DNA of 64,000 nucleotides from Rivularia sp034931125 (GCF_034931125.1 NZ_JAYGHM010000007.1:116430-180429); one strand, 5' to 3'. Positions 1-8,491 are shown, counted from the first letter of the stretch. Notes: a model not told the origin generated them from the sequence alone. Numbers and translations are program-made.

Positions 1-445
1 AAGCTTAATATTAAAAGTTAGGAGTTAAAACCACCGGAGTTAGGAGTTTGTATTAATTCCTAACTCTTTATTTTTTGGTTCTCAAATATTCAGCTACATA
101 AGTACTTACGCAAAATTATTTATATAATTACTCGTGAGTTATATGAACCTTTCCTACTCCCTATTCCTTCCCCAGACGAAATCTTTAATTTATTTTGCAC
201 GAGTACTTAAGTTATGAAGAGCGTCGCACTATGAATGTTTTATCCCGCTTTCATTAATGTGGTGGAATAGTAACAGGTTTGGGTAGTGCGTGTGCGTAAG
301 CGCAGACTCACGAAATGTGCGCGTTCACCGCAAGGTGTTCCCGCAGGGAAGCGCAAACGTCTCGCTCGCTGATTGGTTTTAGCTCGCTATTGGTCACGAG
401 CGACCAAGATGGTCGCACTACGAATGTTTTACCCCGCTTTCATTA

Positions 446-603
446 ATGTGGTGGAATAGTAGTGGTCGATTGCATTAAATTTGACTGGTTTTTATCACAA
501 CCCGTCGGAGGTTGAAAACCCCCGTCTAATAGCGAAAGTCCTATAAATAGGACTGAAATACAAGCCGTCAAAATTAATGAAAAGAACTAGTACTCCACCA
601 CAT
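446..603. mobile_element. MITE-like element with imperfect terminal inverted repeats
   Basis: The left end (from ATGTGGTGGAATAGTAGT) and the reverse complement of the right end (from ATGTGGTGGAGTACTAGT) match over roughly 40 bases, including an inner shared CATTAA(A/T)TTTGAC block. The interior carries two short hairpins, including GTCCTATAAATAGGAC, and no reading frame. A relic joining CCGTCAAAATTAATG to a GTGGTTAAGTAGTGG end lies near 36248. No transposase is present, so movement would have to be in trans; the family is not identified. Confidence 0.5.
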
Positions 604-828
604 AAGTTATGAGGAGTTAGCGTAGTGCGAGCGTCCCGCTCGCTAGTTGCTTTTAGCTCGCTGGTTGTAACGAGCGTGTGCGTAAGCGCAGATTCGCGCA
701 GCGTCGCACTACGAATGCTTTATCCCGCTTTCATTAATGTGGTCGAGTACTAGTCACAACCTACCCGGATGGTGCGTGACGCTACAAGTCTTGTAACCAC
801 CTACAAAATTTATTCAAGCGTCACACAC

Positions 829-1008
829 TAGGGTGTTGACTCTGTGGTTTTTTTGGGCTAAAAGTTCATACAGTTTTTATGTTGGCTTTTGACGGTCGGC
901 AGAGCCGACTGTCATGGGTTCCCAGCCGGAGGCTGGGAACCAGTTAGGCTGGGAACCAGTTAATGCATGAGCCAAAAATAGGGAAATACTATCAAAGTCA
1001 ACACCCTA
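829..1008. mobile_element. MITE-like element, copy 1, with 9-base direct repeats
   Basis: A 180-base element that begins TAGGGTGTTGACT and ends AGTCAACACCCTA, an exact 13-base inverted repeat. It is flanked on both sides by GTCACACAC (820-828 and 1009-1017), as expected of a target duplication. The interior holds the palindromes GACGGTCGGC-AGA-GCCGACTGTC and GGTTCCCAGCC/GGCTGGGAACC. A second copy lies at 55665-55828. Copy 1 is 16 bases longer because an internal GGCTGGGAACCAGTTA block is duplicated. No coding capacity. Confidence 0.75.
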
Positions 1009-1033
1009 GTCACACACCCTACAAGAATAGTAG

Positions 1034-2128
1034 CTATTTCTTCATCATTTGAGTAACTCGATCGCGCAATAGCACTTCTTTTGCACTATCTTCGAGGTTG
1101 TGGGCTAAAGTAATTGCTCTTTCGTAAAAGTTACGAGCGGTGGAGTATTTACCCAGCTTCTCGTAGAGTTGAGCGTAGGATTCAAAGGATTTTAATTCTT
1201 CTTGGGGGTTACGTAACTCTTTGGCGATCGCAAGACGTTTTTCTAGTAAGTCAAAAGCCCGATTGTATCTTCCTACCGCACCATGAGCAGCTACTAACCC
1301 ATCAATTGCTCGTAATTGATTGACATTATCCCGCGCTGTTTGAGCAAGTCTTAATGCCGCACCATAAGTACCAATCTTGTCTTGATAAGTACCAATAACA
1401 GTGTAGGCTTCACCTAGATTATTTAAAGTGTTTGCTTCACCGATAGGGTCGCCAACTTGTCGGCGGTAATTAAGAGCATTTTTGTAAAGTTTGACCGCTT
1501 TACTATAATCTCCTAATCTTGCTGCTGTTAATCCTAAATTGCTTAGCGAGAGTCCGTATCCGTCTTTACTATCAATGTTTTGAGCTATGATAAATGCTTG
1601 TTCAAAAGTTTGAGAAGCAGTTCTGAATTCGCCTTTTTGTAACAATAAAGTGCCGATGTTATTTAATGCAAAAATCTGACTTTGGAAGTCTTTAGTATCG
1701 CGAGCGATCGCCAAGCGTCTACGAATCGCATCTTCGGCTTTTTTATACTGCTTTAACTGTACATAACCCTTGCCCAAAAATTCGTAGGTTAAACCAAGTG
1801 CATTCAAATCGCCGATTGAATGATAAATTTCCAATGCCTGCAATAATGATGTAACTGCTTTATCAGAGTTTCCCTCAATATTTTGTCGTTCACCCAAACG
1901 CAGCAAAGTATCGGCTTCATCTCGCGATCGCAACAAAACTTTTCCATCGATGGGCGCTTGATGCAGTTGTTCGGTAATATCAGTAGCAGTAGCAGCTGTA
2001 GTTAACAATAAAGAAAATAGTAAAAAATAAAAAGCATGTTGCATCCAAGGCAGTTGCTTCCTAAAAATACCGGATATTGATGGTTGAGATTGAGCCTTGG
2101 ACAGTAGATTCCACTGTTTCATATTCAT
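1034..2128 (-). CDS. TPR-repeat protein, probably exported
   Basis: A 364-residue protein made almost wholly of tetratricopeptide repeats. About six helical pairs run from residue 70 to 355, with the typical pattern LG..Y..LG.Y.KA...Y..AL. A hydrophobic stretch at about residues 31-46 ends in an Ala-rich cleavage-like site, so it is probably exported or membrane-anchored. Repeats of this kind act as protein-binding scaffolds; the partner cannot be told. The gene lies 88 bases downstream of the sigma-like gene on the same strand, so the two may be co-transcribed. Confidence 0.75.
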   Translation of the reverse strand: MNMKQWNLLSKAQSQPSISGIFRKQLPWMQHAFYFLLFSLLLTTAATATDITEQLHQAPIDGKVLLRSRDEADTLLRLGERQNIEGNSDKAVTSLLQALEIYHSIGDLNALGLTYEFLGKGYVQLKQYKKAEDAIRRRLAIARDTKDFQSQIFALNNIGTLLLQKGEFRTASQTFEQAFIIAQNIDSKDGYGLSLSNLGLTAARLGDYSKAVKLYKNALNYRRQVGDPIGEANTLNNLGEAYTVIGTYQDKIGTYGAALRLAQTARDNVNQLRAIDGLVAAHGAVGRYNRAFDLLEKRLAIAKELRNPQEELKSFESYAQLYEKLGKYSTARNFYERAITLAHNLEDSAKEVLLRDRVTQMMKK

Positions 2129-2216
2129 ATAAATTGTCCGTGAAAATGAATTTTAAGTAAAAGAATTTACAAAAAAGCTAAATATTACCAGCATTTATCC
2201 AGTTGATTAAGTATTT

Positions 2217-2855
2217 TCACGCAGATACAGGTTGAAGGAAATTTTCACCTAAGTATATGGCACGGACATCTGCTGGTAATTTTTCTTCTAGCATACGATA
2301 ACCTTGTTGAAGAAAATTTGCTACTTCATTTGGAGAAATTACTTCTCCTTCAGCCTGTAAATAAGCAGCAATTCTGGTTTCACTCCAGTGGAAGGTTTGA
2401 GCCATTAAGACCATCAATCTTAACATTGGTGGTAATTGGTCTAAAGCTTGCTCGACGTAACACCACAGCGGTGGAGAAGTGGTCTTGAGGGAATAATGAA
2501 TGTTTTCGGTCGGTGGCACTTCTGTTTCATTGATACAGTAAGCCGTCATGTTAATCAGCCAGTTTTGTAAAGTTAAAGCTGGGCTACCTGGTTCTGCACT
2601 TTCGAGATTAACTGCTCCTACTTGGTAGTAAATATGCTTCCAGGTCATCGCAAATAAATAATCGGCTTGTACTGGCGATCGCGCTGAATGCATAATCAAG
2701 GTGTAGACAATTGGACTGTATCGGCAAAAAATCGCCGTAAAATACCTTCCAGCGTCTGGATGCTGACCAAACAAAGTTATCAGTTCTTGGTCGCTTTTAT
2801 GGAACAGTGACTTGACTAAGGGATGGTTGGATTCTGGGAAATGAGGAATTTGCAC
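2217..2855 (-). CDS. Sigma-70-like (ECF-type) regulator, putative
   Basis: 212 residues. Residues about 35-80 resemble sigma region 2 (aromatic and hydrophobic pattern around YSPIVYTLIMHSAR and FAMTWKHIYYQVG). Residues about 135-200 resemble a region 4 helix-turn-helix: LPPMLRLMVLMAQTFHWSE followed by a paired helix. The two blocks are joined by a linker, as in ECF sigma factors, but the match is weak and could instead be a sigma-fold protein with another role. It is divergent from the VOC gene, with a 205-base shared upstream region. Confidence 0.5.
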   Translation of the reverse strand: MQIPHFPESNHPLVKSLFHKSDQELITLFGQHPDAGRYFTAIFCRYSPIVYTLIMHSARSPVQADYLFAMTWKHIYYQVGAVNLESAEPGSPALTLQNWLINMTAYCINETEVPPTENIHYSLKTTSPPLWCYVEQALDQLPPMLRLMVLMAQTFHWSETRIAAYLQAEGEVISPNEVANFLQQGYRMLEEKLPADVRAIYLGENFLQPVSA

Positions 2856-3060
2856 AGTCTTTTTTAATCTATGTTGCTAGAATTATTTCAGAAATGTATA
2901 TTTTTTGTTAATCGCATAATATCTTGGTGTTGATGTATTTAGTACGAAATGTTTGATTAAAAGTTTTCATACACTATAAGCACGACTTTTTATTTAAGTC
3001 TTAATTGACAACAGCCAAAAACAGTTTTCTTCGTTTTCTTATATATTTACTGATTTGTTC

Positions 3061-3645
3061 ATGGTTATACCAGTTGACTTGATACCTTACCTGTTTACTC
3101 CGACTACTTTAGGCTCTTTTCTACCATTAGACAGCTTGTTCTCCACCCAGGGCATCATGGTGATGCTGCTAGCGGCTTATGCTGGTGCAATGTGGATGTT
3201 CCTTAGCAGCGCTCCGAAGGTACACACTGTTATGGTGTCGGATTTGGAAGTTGCCCGAGATTTGTACGAAGGGCTGTTAGATTTACCGGCAGCAGAAGTA
3301 CCTTTGCACTATTATTACAATTACGAACAAACAATCGGTGCAACGGGTATTGACCCGATGTACTTAGGTAGCAGTCCGACTTATCCCAGCAGAATGAATA
3401 CAGCGACTGAAGGACTTTGGTATCAATTGAAGAAAAATACTCAGTTGCACGTGATTACTGGGGCTAGTTTGGGGAACAAAAGTCAACAGCGTCACGTATG
3501 TTTTGATCGTGACTGTCTGGAAATGATTTTACTACGAGTAGAAACACGCGGCTTAAAATTCAAAATTCGCAATCGTAAACCATTGGTTTTCTTAGTTAAG
3601 GATTACGAAGGACGTGTTGTTGAAATGGCCGAAGTTGCGAATTAA
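3061..3645 (+). CDS. VOC / glyoxalase-like domain protein
   Basis: About 194 residues. The N-terminus has a hydrophobic stretch (about residues 28-50, MVMLLAAYAGAMWMFL). From about residue 57 it has a beta-alpha-beta pattern typical of vicinal-oxygen-chelate folds: HTVMVSDLEVARDLYEGLLDL, and near the end VFLVKDYEGRVVEM. The metal ligands of true glyoxalase are not clearly kept, so an enzymatic reaction is not proposed. An in-frame TTG at 3055 is possible, but the ATG at 3061 is preferred. Widely conserved in cyanobacteria as far as I recall. Confidence 0.6.
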   Translation: MVIPVDLIPYLFTPTTLGSFLPLDSLFSTQGIMVMLLAAYAGAMWMFLSSAPKVHTVMVSDLEVARDLYEGLLDLPAAEVPLHYYYNYEQTIGATGIDPMYLGSSPTYPSRMNTATEGLWYQLKKNTQLHVITGASLGNKSQQRHVCFDRDCLEMILLRVETRGLKFKIRNRKPLVFLVKDYEGRVVEMAEVAN

Positions 3646-3669
3646 GTTAAGAATTAGGAGTTTACTCTC

Positions 3670-3772
3670 GTTACAAGGTTCTACCTTGTAATGCATTTTA
3701 GCGAGGCTCTGCCTCGCCTTCATTTGGAGGCAGAGCCTCTCATATAGGGGTTCCCAGCCAGAGGCTAGGAAC
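3670..3772. repeat. Cluster of four REP-like palindromes
   Basis: Four different short palindromes follow one another: GTTACAAGG/CCTTGTAAT (about 3670-3692), GCGAGGCTCTGCCTCGC (3701-3717), GAGGCAGAGCCTC (3727-3739) and GGTTCCCAGCC-AGAGGCTAGGAACC (3748-3772). The last belongs to the same family as palindromes at 917-950, 6943-6972 and 55752-55780. Confidence 0.7.
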
Positions 3773-3783
3773 CAGTTAGTTCG

Positions 3784-3962
3784 TAGGTTGGGTTAAGCGC
3801 ACGAAGAATAATGATGTTCAACAAGAAATTAAGAAGAGCGCTGTAACCCAACATTGCCTAACGGGATATTAATGAACTACCAGCCCTTACTTCTTTGAAG
3901 GACTGGTTTCTACATCTAGTTCATTAAAAACGAAATTTGATTTTCGTGTGTAACCCAACCTA
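3784..3962. mobile_element. MITE-like element with TAGGTTGGGTTA ends
   Basis: It begins TAGGTTGGGTTA and ends TAACCCAACCTA. The match between ends continues inward with gaps (CGCACGAA against ACACGAA). Inside is a nested hairpin with stem TTAATGAACTA/TAGTTCATTAA (3869-3879 and 3917-3927) enclosing ACCAG..CTGGT. There is no reading frame. Ends of this type recur in cyanobacterial intergenic repeats. It lies between the VOC gene and the unknown gene at 3999. Confidence 0.65.
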
Positions 3963-3998
3963 TAAACTTTAGTTATTCATTGATAATTGATTACCTCA

Positions 3999-4469
3999 TT
4001 ACCGGCTAATTTGAAAAATTATCTCCAACCTCTGAACCAAATGTTCTGCTAAATCCAACAAATCAACAGTATCGTCCGAGCCAAAACTGCGATTATTACG
4101 ACAGCTAGCACTTTCTACTAACATAGTTTTAATCGCAAATACTCTATTTTCTGCTTCCGAAAGTCTCAGACAATCTTCTAATTGAGTGGCTATTTCTTGC
4201 AGTGATTTACCTTGTGACTGCTTTCTCACGCTGACAGCTACCCAATCATCACTTTCCAAAAAAGTAGTAACTGATTCTACAAAATTAGTTTGTGTAAGTT
4301 CGTCTTCATCCCACCTTTCTAACCAATCTCCATCAACATCCTCAGCATATAAGTAAGCTGCTTCTAATCCATACCTAACTATGTCATTTTGTAATTTTTG
4401 AGCTGCTTCTACAGATTCTATAAACTTATCTAATCTCTTCTGAGTGTCGATTGACATTTCTTTAACCAT
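3999..4469 (-). CDS. Unknown protein paired with a nuclease-like gene
   Basis: 156 residues, acidic and predicted mostly helical, with no recognised motif, signal peptide or membrane segment. The start is ATG at 4469; a second ATG four codons in (4457) is also possible. It follows the nuclease-like gene (4533-5228) by 63 bases on the same strand, suggesting one transcript. Function unknown. Confidence 0.6.
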   Translation of the reverse strand: MVKEMSIDTQKRLDKFIESVEAAQKLQNDIVRYGLEAAYLYAEDVDGDWLERWDEDELTQTNFVESVTTFLESDDWVAVSVRKQSQGKSLQEIATQLEDCLRLSEAENRVFAIKTMLVESASCRNNRSFGSDDTVDLLDLAEHLVQRLEIIFQISR

Positions 4470-4532
4470 TCTGACTCAAAGTACTAAAAAATCTTGACTT
4501 ACACGCTTCGTTAAAAATTAGCTACAAATTAA

Positions 4533-5228
4533 TTAAAAATTAAATGTTAAATAAATACCCGTTTCCAAATTGTCGCTGTTATACAGCGTTACATTAACTA
4601 TTCTGTCTACAAAATCAGTCACACCCGGATTGTAACTTAGTAGCAATCCTTTATCTATCTTCCAAAAACGCAACGTAGATTCCCAATTGTTCGATTTTTC
4701 TTGAAAAAATTCTTCACTTAAGCTAGTAAGTTGAACGCAAAGAGATTTATCGGACTTACTACTTACAATTATATCAGTTGCCATTGAGAGGTCAGCAATA
4801 TATCTTTTGACAACAGTACCTCCACGACGTTGAACGTTATTTATTACAGATGCAATAAAATCAATGTCTTCCCCTGCGAATTCACCAGACATTAATTTTT
4901 GTCTCCAAATGTAAAATTTGGCATCATTCTCATTTAGCCACTTGGGAAATAAGTAGCTGTACCAAAATTTTAAACTCGGTTTCAAGGCATTAAAAGCTGC
5001 TTGCTGTTCTTCGTAGGTCGGTAAAGATTTGACTCTCAACCAAGCTTCAGCATCTCTTATTACTTGTTCTAAAAATAAAATTACAAATTTTTTAGCAGTC
5101 AAAGAACCAGGTTTTAAGTCTTTTACCCAACGATCTATTTCATCTAATCTGCTTGCTAAACTCGGGTCTACTATAGATGCTTCCCTTATTAAAGATTTTA
5201 GCCTATTTTTGATATCTTTTGCTTGCAA
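4533..5228 (-). CDS. Unknown protein with nuclease-like C-terminal half
   Basis: 231 residues. The N-terminal half (about 1-125) is helical. The C-terminal half has a beta-rich core: YIADLSMATDIIVSS, then SLCVQLTSLSEEF, then RFWKIDKGLLLSYNPG. A D followed by Q-x-T on the next strand recalls PD-(D/E)XK nuclease-like folds in which Q replaces the usual E before x-K. I recall similar LCVQLTS..LSYNPG proteins as common and variable in cyanobacterial genomes, but I can give no family name. Nuclease activity is inference only. Probably co-transcribed with the gene at 3999. Confidence 0.55.
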   Translation of the reverse strand: MQAKDIKNRLKSLIREASIVDPSLASRLDEIDRWVKDLKPGSLTAKKFVILFLEQVIRDAEAWLRVKSLPTYEEQQAAFNALKPSLKFWYSYLFPKWLNENDAKFYIWRQKLMSGEFAGEDIDFIASVINNVQRRGGTVVKRYIADLSMATDIIVSSKSDKSLCVQLTSLSEEFFQEKSNNWESTLRFWKIDKGLLLSYNPGVTDFVDRIVNVTLYNSDNLETGIYLTFNF

Positions 5229-5297
5229 AAAATGATATCCCTCGCATCATAAAATTAGATTTAGTCCGATTGCATTAACTATATATAAAGTAAAAAT

Positions 5298-5324
5298 GGT
5301 GCGTTAGGCAATACCAAACGCACC
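5298..5324 (-). terminator. Hairpin terminator after lysS
   Basis: GGTGCGTT and AACGCACC form an 8-base perfect stem around a short loop. On the minus strand it is followed by ATTTTTA, directly downstream of the lysS stop codon. Confidence 0.6.
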
Positions 5325-5332
5325 TGGAAAAA

Positions 5333-6856
5333 TTATTCCGGGGAATTTTCAGCAATCGGCTTTTCTGGCTTGAGTAGGGGAAAAGCTATAACATCCCGAA
5401 TACTAGCCGCATCGGTTAATAACATCACTAAGCGATCAATACCGATACCCAAGCCACCCGTAGGAGGCATTCCGTATTCTAAAGCGGTAAGGAAGTCTTC
5501 ATCAACACTTTGAGCCTCTAAGTCACCCGCAGCTTTTCGTTCTGCTTGTGCTTCTAAACGCTGACGCTGGTCAATCGGGTCGGTAAGCTCGGAAAAACTA
5601 TTAGCAGTTTCTCTGCCTACCATATATAATTCAAATCGTTCAACTAAACCGGGTTTAGAACGATGGGGTTTTGCTAAAGGTGAAATTTCAACGGGGAAAT
5701 CAGTGACGAATGTAGGTTGAATTAGATTTTCTTCTACTTTTTGTTCAAACGCTTCATTTAGAAGTTTACCCAGGGTAGGGCAATCATCTATGTCTTCAAT
5801 TCCAGCATCTTTACAGTTAGCTTTAGCTTCATCTAAATTTTGGCAAGAATTAAAATCGACTCCAGAATATTCTTTGACCAAATCATGCATTGTGACTCTT
5901 CGCCAAGGAGGAGTCAAATCAACTTCAGTTCCTTGGTAATTAATTTTTAGCGTACCGATAACTTCTTGACTGACAGTAGTAATAATACCTTCAGTCAAAT
6001 CCATCATATCGTTGTAATCGGCGTAAGCTTGGTAAAGTTCAATAGTGGTAAATTCCGGATTGTGACGGGTTGAAATGCCCTCATTGCGGAAAATTCGTCC
6101 TAATTCAAAAACTTTTTCAAACCCACCGACAATTAACCGCTTCAAATGAAGTTCGGTAGCAATCCGCAAATACAGCTGCATTTCCAGCGTATTGTGGTAA
6201 GTGATAAACGGACGTGCATCCGCACCCCCCGCTTCACTTTGCATTACCGGAGTTTCAATTTCAATAAATCCCCGCTCGTCCAAATAGCGACGAATTCCCG
6301 CAGTAATCAAAGCCCGACGACGAAAAGTTTGTCGCACCTCTGGGTTAACAATCAGATCTACATAACGCTGACGATAACGTTTAGTAATATCAGTTAACCC
6401 ATGCCATTTGTCGGGTAAAGGTAATAAGGATTTGGTTAAGACAGCATATTGCCGCACATAAACCGATAATTCCCCCTTTTCAGTCCGTTTAATAGTTCCT
6501 TTAGCTCCTAAAATATCGCCGATATCCGTAAGCTGCTTCAAATTTTGGAAAGCTGACTCATCAATATCAGGCATACTTTCAGAAATGCGTTTTTTCTCCA
6601 AATAAAGCTGAATAGTGCCAGTTTCATCCTGCAAAGTGAAAAATGCCAACTTACCCATGACACGACGGGTCATAATTCGTCCGGCGATCGCTACTTCAAA
6701 ATCAACTTCTTCACCGTTGGCTAAATCGGCAAACTTTTCTTGTAATTCAGCAGCATGATGGGTTAGTTCCCAACTATAAGCATAGGGATTCATTCCCTGT
6801 TGTCGTAACTGTTCTACTTTTTCTAGCCTTGTGGCACGGATATCTTCTTCCGACAT
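5333..6856 (-). CDS. lysS: Lysyl-tRNA synthetase, class II
   Basis: Charges tRNA-Lys with lysine in the cytoplasm. At 507 residues it has the usual length. The N-terminal OB-fold anticodon-binding domain (about 50-150) contains AGRIMTRRVMGKLAFFTLQD. The catalytic domain shows class II motif 2 (FRNEGISTRHNPEFTTIE, about 255-272) and motif 3 (GLGIGIDRLVML, about 470-481). It is a single gene with its own terminator-like hairpin. Its start ATG at 6856 fits the family N-terminus (MSEEDIRATRLEKVEQLR). Confidence 0.97.
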   Translation of the reverse strand: MSEEDIRATRLEKVEQLRQQGMNPYAYSWELTHHAAELQEKFADLANGEEVDFEVAIAGRIMTRRVMGKLAFFTLQDETGTIQLYLEKKRISESMPDIDESAFQNLKQLTDIGDILGAKGTIKRTEKGELSVYVRQYAVLTKSLLPLPDKWHGLTDITKRYRQRYVDLIVNPEVRQTFRRRALITAGIRRYLDERGFIEIETPVMQSEAGGADARPFITYHNTLEMQLYLRIATELHLKRLIVGGFEKVFELGRIFRNEGISTRHNPEFTTIELYQAYADYNDMMDLTEGIITTVSQEVIGTLKINYQGTEVDLTPPWRRVTMHDLVKEYSGVDFNSCQNLDEAKANCKDAGIEDIDDCPTLGKLLNEAFEQKVEENLIQPTFVTDFPVEISPLAKPHRSKPGLVERFELYMVGRETANSFSELTDPIDQRQRLEAQAERKAAGDLEAQSVDEDFLTALEYGMPPTGGLGIGIDRLVMLLTDAASIRDVIAFPLLKPEKPIAENSPE

Positions 6857-7259
6857 GGTTTACGAACTTACGAGCGGCAAGATCTCATTATAGTTCTCTG
6901 CCCGCATTGTACATTGAGAATAGTTGGGTTTTTTCAATTTCTCGTTCCCACCCAGAGTCTGGGAACAAGAAATTAACTAAGCTATTGGAGCTTCTCTAAC
7001 TGCCACAAATTTATACAAAGACAAGGGCTTTTAGGTATTGATTTGATTTAGGTTTGACTGAAGGCAGAGCCTTCTAAAAAGCATTCCCAGCCAGAGTCTG
7101 GGGAGAAATAGGATTGCAGGTAATATACATAATTTAACTCAATCGCCACATTGTATTTTTTATATCTTTAAAATCCGTAATAATTCAGCAATAATTTGAT
7201 AACTTATGTCTAAAAAATATGCAGGCTAAGTTACAAATAGATATTTATATATTAATTAG
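6857..7259. other. Intergenic region with REP-like palindromes
   Basis: No gene. It contains the palindrome GTTCCCACCCAGAGTCTGGGAAC (about 6943-6966), then GAAGGCAGAGCCTTC (about 7060) and TTCCCAGCCAGAGTCTGGG (about 7084-7103), all variants of the family near 3748 and 917. The lysS and protease promoters must lie here but no clear pair was found. Confidence 0.55.
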
Positions 7260-8210
7260 ATGGAAAACAAAGAGCAATTAATTAGATGCGTTGAGTATGT
7301 TTCAGAAGAACTCAATGCTGATGTTTTTCTATATAGTGCTGAAATCACAGATTTAAACGCCGATAAGTTAATTAATGAAATCAAACAATCATCACCAAAA
7401 AGAGATAATGTAGTCTTGATTATGACTACTTACGGTGGCGACCCCGATGCAGCTTTTAGAGTTGCCCGTTATATCAAAAGAAAGTATAAGAAGTTTACTT
7501 TATTTGTCTTTGGTTATTGCAAAAGTGCTGGGACTTTATTGGCATTGGGAGCAGATGAAATTGTCATATCCGACTTTGGTGAATTAGGTCCCCTTGATGT
7601 CCAAGTTACCAAAGATGATGACTTTAGAAGCGAGTCTGTATTAGATATCCAGCAAGCTTTGTCTGTAATTGGCTCCCAAGCTTTTGAAATGTTTGAGAGT
7701 TATTTGTTAAACTTAATTTCTGGGACTCAAGCGCTGATTACTACTAAGACAGCAGCGGACATTGCTAGTTCTATGGCTGTTAATTTATTGTCCCCGATTT
7801 CCAGTCAAATTGACCCGCTCAGATTGGGTGAAATGAATAGATTGATGAATATTGCTTTAGCTTATGGTCAAAGATTAAAGCCGGAAGGTATTGAAGTTAT
7901 CAAAGACCTAATTTATAACTATCCTTCTCATAGCTTTGTGATTGATTATGAAGAAGCCAAAAAACTATTTGATTGCGTTCGGGAACCAACAGAATTAGAG
8001 TCTGACTTAGAAGAAATTATATTTCCTTTGGTACGTAAACCCTCTGCTACAGAAATAATTTTGAATCTAGAAAAATTAAACGAGGAAGATGAAGAAAATT
8101 CAGATAGAAATAACCCAGATCGGGAAAGAGTTACGCAAAAATCAGTTTTTACAGACTATGGAAAGAATGAAGCGGTTGAAGGAAATATCTTACCCTTTGA
8201 TAAAAAGTAG
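7260..8210 (+). CDS. SDH-type Clp-fold serine protease-like protein
   Basis: 316 residues of the ClpP/crotonase fold, closest to the serine dehydrogenase proteinase (SDH) group. The oxyanion strand is MTTYGGDPDAAFRVARYI (55-72). The nucleophile elbow is YCKSAGTLLALGADEI, with candidate catalytic Ser89. It is followed by GELGPLDVQV (107-116). Unlike the paralogue at 20809 it has no N-terminal membrane helix and carries a charged tail of about 50 residues (about 265-316). Substrate unknown; it stands alone between lysS and a convergent M48 protease. Confidence 0.75.
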   Translation: MENKEQLIRCVEYVSEELNADVFLYSAEITDLNADKLINEIKQSSPKRDNVVLIMTTYGGDPDAAFRVARYIKRKYKKFTLFVFGYCKSAGTLLALGADEIVISDFGELGPLDVQVTKDDDFRSESVLDIQQALSVIGSQAFEMFESYLLNLISGTQALITTKTAADIASSMAVNLLSPISSQIDPLRLGEMNRLMNIALAYGQRLKPEGIEVIKDLIYNYPSHSFVIDYEEAKKLFDCVREPTELESDLEEIIFPLVRKPSATEIILNLEKLNEEDEENSDRNNPDRERVTQKSVFTDYGKNEAVEGNILPFDKK

Positions 8211-8322
8211 CGATCTAAATCATGTTATTGCTTCTCCAAGCACAATATTTAAAATTTTGCAAAAATAGGTTTAAGGATTGGGTTTATTAGTTTTAGAAAT
8301 CGCTTTCCAAATTAATCGCGAT

Positions 8323-8409
8323 TACAGCCGATTTCATTTGAGTGAGGTACAGGACATATCGTTATAAGGGAGTAGGGGAATGTACCTCATTTATTTGCAA
8401 ACTACTGTA
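8323..8409. mobile_element. Short inverted-repeat element, copy 1
   Basis: 87 bases, beginning TACAGCCGATTTCATTTGAG and ending in CAAACTACTGTA. Its ends form an imperfect inverted repeat that converges on TGAGGTACA/TGTACCTCA. A second copy lies in the opposite orientation at 50350-50444, sharing GAGGTACAGGACATATCG and the ends. No coding capacity. Confidence 0.7.
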
Positions 8410-8491
8410 TTTACTATTTAATATCTCCCCAACCCCCCGTTAAATTGGGGGGCTTTCTTGAGTAACGTAACCAGCTATCTGTTTACTTTCA

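Larger units (their letters stand above)
1..1033. other. Gene-free repeat patchwork
   Basis: No credible reading frame. The stretch is built from several repeat families. A block containing CCCGCTTTCATTAATGTGGT occurs near 246, 436 and 726. GTAGTGCGAGC/GCTCGCT palindromes of the kind also found near 50060 and 50250 lie at about 360-420 and 620-700. Two inverted-repeat elements at 446-603 and 829-1008 are listed separately. The only neighbouring gene is the TPR gene ending at 1034 on the minus strand. Confidence 0.7.

Noticed and set aside
520..570. Hairpin followed by GGACTGAAATAC, similar in flavour to a CRISPR repeat
   Set aside because: It occurs once, with no spacer-repeat periodicity and no cas genes in the window.
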